From Octadecabacter sp. (GTDB lineage Bacteria; Pseudomonadota; Alphaproteobacteria; Rhodobacterales; Rhodobacteraceae): DNA of 33,164 bases. Of the stretch, positions 26,533-33,164 are shown piece by piece; the first letter of the stretch is position 1, and every line of letters begins with the position of its first letter. The DNA lies in NCBI GenBank assembly GCA_018608045.1, contig JABBAI010000066.1, forward strand, positions 1-33,164, given 5' to 3'. The notes beneath the pieces are model-generated. The model was not told where the DNA came from and made no database searches. It saw only the letters and a list, made by a program, of their open reading frames with translations. A program made the translations under genes and the position numbers.

Positions 26533-27771
26533 CTAAGTCAGTGCCCAAACCCCGATCCCCGCCAACGCCATGATCCCAAGGGTAATTGTCAGTGGGACTT
26601 TCTGCCAAATGAGCAGGGCGGCGGCAAGGACTGTCAGCACGGCGGCGAATGCGTTGAAGGTCGACCACGTCGGCGCGAGAATTTTGAACACTCCGTCGGT
26701 GGTTGTCACATCGTCAAACATCACGTGGGCGGCAAACCAAAGCGACAGGTTGGCAATCACCCCGACGACCGCCGCCGTAATCGCCGCGAGGCCTGCGCGG
26801 ATACGCGGATACCCATCCAGCCAGTCAATCATCGGCGCACCAGCGAAAATCCATATAAAGCAGGGCACAAAGGTGACCCAGATCGTCATGATCCCCGCAA
26901 GCAGCCCCAAGGCCCAGCCACCCTGCGCAATACCAGCAAGGATCCCTGTAAATTCCGTGACCAAGATCAGTGGGCCGGGCGTGGTTTCTGCCAACCCCAA
27001 CGCGTCGATCATTTGGGCCGTGGACAGCCAGCCATAATCTGTCACCACCGCTTGCGTCATGTAGGCCAGCACCGCATAGGCCCCGCCAAATGTCACCACC
27101 GCGAGCTTTGAGAAGAACAACCCAACAGCCAACAAGAACGCAGCACCAAACATCCACGCGGCGACAAGGGGCAGGGCCCATAAGACTGATCCGACAACAA
27201 CAGGTATGACGGATTGGCGCCATGGCAGCGCTGTCTTAAGCTGCATGTGATCTGTGCACGTCAGTGCCCCGTACATCGCGGCTGCGGCAATCACGATTGG
27301 AAACGGCAGGTTGAACGCGAACAGGGCCAGAAATGACATCAGCGCAATGATGCGATGATCCGTGCGCCCCAAGGCCTTACCGAGAAGACGCAAGATGGCC
27401 TGCACAACAATGATGATAACGGCTGCTTTGATCCCTAGAAATGCGGCCTGCACCAGCGGCAGCGCGCCAAAGGACGCATAGGCAAATGCAAGCATCGCAA
27501 TCAGCAGCGCACCGGGCAACACGAACAACCCACCTGCGATCAAACCACCCCTGATCCCGCGCAGTTTCCAGCCCGCATAGATGGCCAATTGCATCGCTTC
27601 GGGTCCGGGCAACATCATGCAGAACGACAGTGCCTTGAGGAAATCGGGTTGGCTAAGAAGGGGGCGGTCTTCCACCAATTCCTTTTGCATCAACGCGATT
27701 TGTGCAGCGGGTCCACCGAAGGACAAACAGCCGATGCGCCCAAACACGCGGATCATGTCTGACGTGTTCAT
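26533..27771 (-). CDS. chrA: chromate efflux transporter
   Basis: FGRIGCLSFGGPAAQIALMQKELVEDRPLLSQPDFLKALSFCMMLPGPEAMQLAIYAGW; duplicated CHR domains. Confidence 0.95.
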   Translation of the reverse strand: MNTSDMIRVFGRIGCLSFGGPAAQIALMQKELVEDRPLLSQPDFLKALSFCMMLPGPEAMQLAIYAGWKLRGIRGGLIAGGLFVLPGALLIAMLAFAYASFGALPLVQAAFLGIKAAVIIIVVQAILRLLGKALGRTDHRIIALMSFLALFAFNLPFPIVIAAAAMYGALTCTDHMQLKTALPWRQSVIPVVVGSVLWALPLVAAWMFGAAFLLAVGLFFSKLAVVTFGGAYAVLAYMTQAVVTDYGWLSTAQMIDALGLAETTPGPLILVTEFTGILAGIAQGGWALGLLAGIMTIWVTFVPCFIWIFAGAPMIDWLDGYPRIRAGLAAITAAVVGVIANLSLWFAAHVMFDDVTTTDGVFKILAPTWSTFNAFAAVLTVLAAALLIWQKVPLTITLGIMALAGIGVWALT

Positions 27772-28565
27772 GGTGCGTCCTTAAAGCTTGCATGAGTTTC
27801 ATCCACCCCGTCGCGCGCCCAGCGATACAGTGCGTCGTAAAGGGGCATGGCTGCGTCTAACTGAGTGTGATCGTCGCGGTGCATGCGGGACAAACCGACA
27901 GAAAGGGCCAGCAGACCCGCGGCTTGCGGGCTGTCATCGGTGCCTGTGTCTGCCGCGCGAATGACCTGTGCCATACGGTTCAGCGCGTTGGTGCGCAGAT
28001 CGAACGCATCCAGCATCGCATCAAACGTGCAGTGATCGCCGACATGGGAAAATGCGATGTCAGGGACATCAAAGGGCGTGGCGTTGTAGCGATCAGCGGC
28101 ACCAATTACCCATTCTGGTGCGACGAACATGAATTCGGCGTCCGCGTTCACAAAGCGGCGGATCAGCCACGGACAGGCGATGCGATCAATCTTTGGGCGG
28201 TGGCGTGTGACCCAAAGGTGTGTTGTGGGCAGGGCGGCAAACGGAATGGGCGGGGCGCCATTCGTATCGCGCCACCCAAACATTCCGCCAGACAGAAACT
28301 GTGCATCAATTCCACGTCCGCGCAGTTGTGACGTTAGACCCTGGCTCAACTTGATGCCGCGTTGGCAGGTTATAATGCAGGCGCGACCCGTCAGGCGTGC
28401 CAACAGGCCGTCGATATCTGTGTGGGGGTGTCGGAATGAACCGGGGATCAAATAGGGATCGACAGCAAAATCTGGATCGATTGAGATATCGACGATCACA
28501 GGACATTCGGGTGTGCCGATCAGGCGCAACAATTGTTTGGGGGTGATTTCGTTCGGGGCAGCCAT
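27768..28565 (-). CDS. rhodanese-like domain fused to ChrB C-terminal chromate resistance domain
   Basis: N-terminal rhodanese (ITPKQLLRLIG...IITCQRGIKLSQGL) and C-terminal HLWVTRHRPKIDRIACPWLIRRFVN; ATGA overlap with chrA. Confidence 0.88.
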   Translation of the reverse strand: MAAPNEITPKQLLRLIGTPECPVIVDISIDPDFAVDPYLIPGSFRHPHTDIDGLLARLTGRACIITCQRGIKLSQGLTSQLRGRGIDAQFLSGGMFGWRDTNGAPPIPFAALPTTHLWVTRHRPKIDRIACPWLIRRFVNADAEFMFVAPEWVIGAADRYNATPFDVPDIAFSHVGDHCTFDAMLDAFDLRTNALNRMAQVIRAADTGTDDSPQAAGLLALSVGLSRMHRDDHTQLDAAMPLYDALYRWARDGVDETHASFKDAP

Positions 28566-28670
28566 GTGCATGTCTCCTGCAGGGATAAACATGCGAACGT
28601 CTGGCCGAAGCCTCACGGGGTGTTCGCGGTGATCCCCATATTCTAATTGTGCGGGTTAGCGCGGCGCGCG

Positions 28671-29834
28671 TCAAGTGTGGACGCGCAGTGCCTCAAGCCC
28701 GTGGAAGTGATAGGTATCGCCGTATGTAGCGGGCGCAGTGAGGATTAGGGTCGGGCAGCGTTTGAACAACACCTCAAGTGCAACTCGTAATTCCAGACGG
28801 GCCAGCGGTGCCCCGACGCAAAAGTGTATACCGCCCCCGAAGGCCACATTAACATGGCCTTTGCGGGCGGGATCAAAGTGGTGCGGATCGGGGTAGGGCG
28901 CAGGGTCGCGGTTGGCCGCACCGAGAAGGCATTTCACCGTGTCGCCGCGTTTGAAGGCATGGCCGAACAGCTCACAATCCTCAATCACATAGCGGTCAAA
29001 CATATGCAGGGGCGGATCGAACCGCAGAGCCTCTTCGACGGTTTTGTCATTGGCGGTTCTGATGTCGCGTTCCAGCAGAGTTTTCACCGTATTGCCCAAC
29101 GTGTGCACAGTCGCCTCATGGCCCGCGTTCAACAGCAGGATGCAGGTCGTGATCATCTCATCCGTGCTGAGGCGTGCACCGTCTTCCGTCGCGGCGATCA
29201 GCTGCGTGATGAGGTCATCAGCGGGGGCTGTGCGGCGATCCTCAATATGCTGACGCATAAAGGCGACGAAGGCTTGCGTGGCAGCAATGGCGCGGTCTTC
29301 GGTCGTGCGTGTGCGCCCCGTGACATACATAGCTACCATTGCGTTGGACCAGTTCAACAAATCATCCGCGCGGCTTTCCGGAACACCCAAAAGTCGCGCA
29401 ATGATGACGACAGGCACCGTGCGCGCATAGGCGGTCAGCAGATCGAAGTCGCCGCTGGGAAATTGATCAATCAAGTCGTGACACAGCGCTTCAATTTCTG
29501 GCTCAAGCTCTGCGATGCGGCGGGACGTGAATGCGCGCAGCACCAAACCGCGCAAACGGGTGTGGCGCGGCGGATTAAGTTCCAGCATTGAGTGGGCTTC
29601 AACCGCGTAAAACGGGGCGAGGTGATCGGGGATCGGTTGCGCAAATTCGGACGGGACTTCGCGGCCCATCCGCTTGTCTTTCAGGCAGGTTGCAACAGCT
29701 GCATGGGACACGGCACACACCGCGCCGTAGTCATCCCAGTAAAACAAATCCCCAGTTTCGCGTGCTCGGTCATAAAACGGATACGGATCTTGCACGAAGG
29801 CGCGATCGGTGGGGGATTGGGACAGGTGTTGCAT
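28671..29834 (-). CDS. cytochrome P450
   Basis: LLNAGHEATVHTLGNTV I-helix, EEALRFDPP ExxR, FGGGIHFCVGAPLARLE heme loop; start at MQHLSQSPTDRAF. Confidence 0.95.
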   Translation of the reverse strand: MQHLSQSPTDRAFVQDPYPFYDRARETGDLFYWDDYGAVCAVSHAAVATCLKDKRMGREVPSEFAQPIPDHLAPFYAVEAHSMLELNPPRHTRLRGLVLRAFTSRRIAELEPEIEALCHDLIDQFPSGDFDLLTAYARTVPVVIIARLLGVPESRADDLLNWSNAMVAMYVTGRTRTTEDRAIAATQAFVAFMRQHIEDRRTAPADDLITQLIAATEDGARLSTDEMITTCILLLNAGHEATVHTLGNTVKTLLERDIRTANDKTVEEALRFDPPLHMFDRYVIEDCELFGHAFKRGDTVKCLLGAANRDPAPYPDPHHFDPARKGHVNVAFGGGIHFCVGAPLARLELRVALEVLFKRCPTLILTAPATYGDTYHFHGLEALRVHT

Positions 29835-29891
29835 TGGTGTTTGATGACAATGGTGTCTGGCCTTTGCAAGGGTGGGTTCGTAGATTGGCCT

Positions 29892-31625
29892 ATGTTGAAT
29901 GCGCTCAAACTCAGGATATTGGCGGTCGTGGCCTTTTTGGTGGCGGTGGCGGTTCTGTCTTTGGGGGTCGGCTGGTTTGGCTACATGTCCGCGCTGGACC
30001 AGTTGGAACAACGGGGGCGGTCTGATCTTGCGCTGGCGTCGGACCGTTTGACCGGGGAATTGGGCCGCTACCGTGAGTTGGCGGTTCTGTTGGCGGATCA
30101 CCCCGTGGTGGCTGCGACCCTTGCAGGGGATCGGGGCGATGCGGCTGACTTGCTTCGCGAAACAGCCGATAAGACGGGCAGTTTGGATATTTTGGTGGTA
30201 TCCCAAATGGGGCGCGAATTGGCGTCTGCGTCCGGCAGTAGTGCTGAAAATCACGCAAGCCAGCCCTATTTTACACGCGCGTCGGACGGGGCTATTGGCC
30301 TCTATCATTTGGTGCATGATCGCTACGGTCAGCGTACGTTTCTTTTCGCCGCGCCTGTGTTTTCAGACGCGGGGCCCGTCAGCGGCGCGGTTATTGTGGT
30401 CGTCAACATCGACGCGGTTGAAGCCGTTTGGCGCGGCGCGCGTCCGACCGTATTTTTCACAGACGAGCTTGGTGTTGCGTTTATTTCCAACCGATCTGAG
30501 TTGTTATTTATGGCGCGTGATCTGGTTGACCCGCCGCGCACGTCAACGGTGGATTACAACGCGGATATCTTGCGCCCATTCATGACCCACACTGTCCAAA
30601 ACCAACAGGGTCGGGCCGTGTGGTCCGTTGAAGGACAGCGTTACGTGCCGCGCACGGCGTTGCATCTGACGTTGCCCTTGCCTGTGATCCAGATGACGGG
30701 CGAAGCCCTGATGGACGTGGCACCTGCGCGCACCTTTGCGCGTCTTCAGGCAGGGGCGGCGGCGGCGATTTGTTTGGCCTTTGGCGCGATGTTGTTTTTA
30801 GCCACAGAACGTCGCCGCACGCTTGCAGACGCCAACATCCGGCTTGAGGCCGCCGTAGAAGCCCGCACCGCCGAACTGACAAAAGCCCAAAGTGATCTTG
30901 TGCAGGCGGGTAAGTTGTCGGCACTTGGACAAATGTCAGCAGGCATCAGTCATGAGCTGAACCAACCACTGATGGCGATCCGAAGCTACGCCGAAAACGG
31001 GGAAGCCTTTCTAGAGAGGGGCAAAACCGACATCGCGGGTCAAAACCTTAGCCGGATCGCCGAACTTGCCCGCCGCATGGGGCGGATCATTCGCAACTTA
31101 CGTGCGTTCGCCAAACAAGAAAGCGAAGGCATGACAGATGTCGATCTGGCCAGCGTGATTGCGGCGGTTCTTGAAATAACCCAAGCCCGTGCGAGGGCGG
31201 GCGGCGTTGATATTATCTGGGACACGCCCGAAACCCCGATCACAGTTCGCGGCGGCGAAGTGCGTCTGCAACAGGTCGTGTTGAACCTTGTGACCAATGC
31301 GATGGATGCGATGGAGGGGCAGACATTCACCCAGCGGATCGAAATCGACACAGACCGCAGTGGCGCGCGTGTGGATTTGTATGTGCGTGATACGGGGCCG
31401 GGATTGTCCGAACCCGACCGTATCTTTGATCCGTTCTATTCCACCAAACAAGTGACGTCGGATGGAACGGGGCAGGACGGCATGGGGCTTGGCCTGTCGA
31501 TTTCATACGGTTTGGTGCAAAGTTTTGGCGGCATCATTCGCGGGCGTAATCATCCTGCGGGCGGCGCGGTGTTCACGGTAACGCTGGACGCAGCTGACGT
31601 CGCCAGATCCGAGGCCGCGGCATGA
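29892..31625 (+). CDS. sensor histidine kinase, DctB-like (second)
   Basis: MLNALKLRILAVVAFLVAVAVLSLGVGWFGYM TM, SHELNQPLMAIRSY H-box, NLVTNAMDAM, DTGPGL, GMGLGLSIS. Confidence 0.9.
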   Translation: MLNALKLRILAVVAFLVAVAVLSLGVGWFGYMSALDQLEQRGRSDLALASDRLTGELGRYRELAVLLADHPVVAATLAGDRGDAADLLRETADKTGSLDILVVSQMGRELASASGSSAENHASQPYFTRASDGAIGLYHLVHDRYGQRTFLFAAPVFSDAGPVSGAVIVVVNIDAVEAVWRGARPTVFFTDELGVAFISNRSELLFMARDLVDPPRTSTVDYNADILRPFMTHTVQNQQGRAVWSVEGQRYVPRTALHLTLPLPVIQMTGEALMDVAPARTFARLQAGAAAAICLAFGAMLFLATERRRTLADANIRLEAAVEARTAELTKAQSDLVQAGKLSALGQMSAGISHELNQPLMAIRSYAENGEAFLERGKTDIAGQNLSRIAELARRMGRIIRNLRAFAKQESEGMTDVDLASVIAAVLEITQARARAGGVDIIWDTPETPITVRGGEVRLQQVVLNLVTNAMDAMEGQTFTQRIEIDTDRSGARVDLYVRDTGPGLSEPDRIFDPFYSTKQVTSDGTGQDGMGLGLSISYGLVQSFGGIIRGRNHPAGGAVFTVTLDAADVARSEAAA

Positions 31626-32860
31626 CGATGCGTGTCTTGATTGTGGACGATGAACGCGACGTCCGTGAGGCGTTGGGCCAAACGATCGAGCTTGCTGATC
31701 TAGACGTTGTGCGCGCGGGGTCCTTCGTTGAGGCGAAAGATTACATCGATCCAAGCTTTGACGGGGTCATTGTGACCGACCTGCGCATGCCGGGGCGGGA
31801 CGGTTTTTTCTTGCTCGATCATGTTCGAAAGATTGATCCTGATCTGCCCGTGATATTGCTGACAGGTGAGGGCGATGTTCCCTTGGCCGTCAAAGCGATT
31901 TCAGACGGGGCGTTCGCATTTTTGGAAAAACCGTGCGGCGCGAAAGATTTCCTCGCCACTGTTGAAAGAGCATTGCAAGCGCGCGCGTCTGTTATGGAAA
32001 ATCGGCGTTTGAAGCTGGAAACGGATCGCGGTGACGCGGCGGCGCGCATGTTGGTCGGGGTGTCTGCGGCGTCAGATGCCTTGCGCGCGCGTGTTCGGGC
32101 CGTGGCACGCGCATCAGCCGAAGTCTTGATCACAGGTGAGCCGGGAACGGGCACGCCGAAGATCGCCGAAGTCATTCATTTGTTGTCAGGGGCTGTCAGT
32201 CGACCCTTTGTAAAAAGATCTGCCGCGCAATTGTCGGCGCAGGATTTGGGGTCGGCTTTGACGGATGCAAAGACGGGTACCTTGTACCTTGATGATGTCA
32301 CAGCACTCACGCCCGCGGTTCAATTCGCGTTGCTGGATGCGCTTGAAACTGGCCGCGACGTACGTGTGCTGTCAGGCACATCCCGCGACATTGAGGATGA
32401 AGTCGCGCAAGGGCGGTTCAGCACTGATTTGTTCTACCGTCTTGATTTGATGCGCGTGCATGTGCCCGCATTGCGTGAACGTCCCGAAGATATCCCCGTT
32501 CTGTTTGCCCATTATGTGGCCCAAGCTTGCGAACAAGCGAATTTAGCCCAACCTGAAATCACATCGGATGTGATCGCGGGCCTTATGTCCCAGGATTGGC
32601 CGGGCAATGCGCGCGGGTTGATGAACATCGCGATGCGGTTTGCCATGGGGATGGGGGACGACAGATTAACACGCACGCCTGACGCGGGTCTGGGGTTGGT
32701 TGAACAGCTTGCGCAGGTGGAACGATCCTTACTGGTTGACGCGCTACAACGAACCCAAGGGCGATCTGGTGAGGCGGCACATATGCTCAAGCTGCCGCGC
32801 AAGACATTCTATGATAAATTGGCGCGACACGGGCTTAAGCCCGAAGATTATCGCAGATAG
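31622..32860 (+). CDS. DctD-like response regulator with degenerate AAA+ domain
   Basis: Receiver intact (IVDDERDV, VTDLRMPGRDG); Walker A GEPGTGTPK lacks lysine; no GAFTGA; C-terminal Fis-like HTH. Confidence 0.9.
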   Translation: MTMRVLIVDDERDVREALGQTIELADLDVVRAGSFVEAKDYIDPSFDGVIVTDLRMPGRDGFFLLDHVRKIDPDLPVILLTGEGDVPLAVKAISDGAFAFLEKPCGAKDFLATVERALQARASVMENRRLKLETDRGDAAARMLVGVSAASDALRARVRAVARASAEVLITGEPGTGTPKIAEVIHLLSGAVSRPFVKRSAAQLSAQDLGSALTDAKTGTLYLDDVTALTPAVQFALLDALETGRDVRVLSGTSRDIEDEVAQGRFSTDLFYRLDLMRVHVPALRERPEDIPVLFAHYVAQACEQANLAQPEITSDVIAGLMSQDWPGNARGLMNIAMRFAMGMGDDRLTRTPDAGLGLVEQLAQVERSLLVDALQRTQGRSGEAAHMLKLPRKTFYDKLARHGLKPEDYRR

Positions 32861-33028
32861 GTTGTGCGGAATTCCACACAGTTGGCGGTAACGGTCGTGT
32901 GATATCCCGCGCGAGGACGTCGTGGCCAAAATCCAACCTGATACAATTTATTTTAAAAACAAACGCTTACCTGATCTTGCAAAGCGCGCTTTTACGTTGG
33001 CGGAATATCGCCTTTGATGAAGGGGTAG

Positions 33029-33047
33029 TCCATCCGGGAGGGATGGA
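33029..33047 (+). promoter_or_regulatory. 7-bp perfect hairpin TCCATCC-GGGAG-GGATGGA in dctP leader
   Basis: About 28 nt upstream of the dctP-like start, just before RBS agggagg (33063-33069). Confidence 0.45.
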
Positions 33048-33075
33048 TCGATTCCAATTCCTAGGGAGGAAACCC

Positions 33076-33164
33076 ATGAAATTTCTCATGAATGCAGCAA
33101 GCATCGCTGCTTTGACATTGTCCGCAGGCGCCGCAATGGCAGATGGCCACGAGGGCTGTGATGA
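33076..33164 (+). CDS. dctP: TRAP transporter substrate-binding protein DctP-like, truncated by window edge
   Basis: RBS agggagg; MKFLMNAASIAALTLSAGAAMADGHEGCD signal peptide; position directly after DctB/DctD-like pair. Confidence 0.7.
   Translation, partial: MKFLMNAASIAALTLSAGAAMADGHEGCD

Noticed and set aside
29592-29891. N-terminal extension of the second DctB-like ORF
   Set aside because: Overlaps the divergent P450; real start at MLNALKLRIL (29892) precedes the TM segment.
29835-30317. N-terminal extension of the second P450 ORF
   Set aside because: Antisense to the histidine kinase; P450 N-terminus MQHLSQSPTDRAF at 29834 is typical.
32998-33013. Possible sigma-54 promoter TTGGCGGAATATCGCC upstream of dctP
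   Set aside because: GG to GC spacing is 9 rather than 10, and flanking consensus is poor.
1-33164. CRISPR array, IS element, prophage, tRNA or rRNA
   Set aside because: No regular repeat-spacer pattern, transposase/integrase-like ORF or recognisable tRNA/rRNA sequence was seen by eye; a tRNAscan/Infernal run would be needed to be certain.

Overview
Chromosomal window from an alphaproteobacterium, most likely Rhodobacterales/Roseobacter-type judging by protein composition and gene content (inference). It is densely coding, with no rRNA, tRNA, IS element, prophage or CRISPR array that I could see. Contents: purine biosynthesis genes (purM-purN; purC-purS-purQ), rnd, a SufE-like gene, pieces of a split B12-dependent methionine synthase (DUF1638 protein, corrinoid protein, homocysteine methyltransferase), an MprF-like protein, a DUF1476 protein, two separate DctB/DctD-like two-component pairs, rne with a long structured leader, ccdA, a membrane-embedded alpha/beta-hydrolase coupled to a P450, fumC-DUF4169-RHH, an SspB-like gene, a rhodanese-ChrB/chrA operon, a second P450, and the start of a TRAP dctP-like gene. 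The main leads are: (1) a premature in-frame TGA inside the Tat signal of an intradiol-dioxygenase-like gene; (2) two DctD-like regulators that both lack GAFTGA, one also lacking the Walker A lysine; (3) a ~580-nt rne leader with nested hairpins and an internal repeat shared between the RNase E S1 insertion and its C-terminal tail; (4) an unusual membrane-interrupted hydrolase/P450 operon; (5) the split methionine synthase cluster interrupted by an unrelated redox gene pair; (6) several inverted-repeat operator or leader candidates. No wholly new system is demonstrated from sequence alone.
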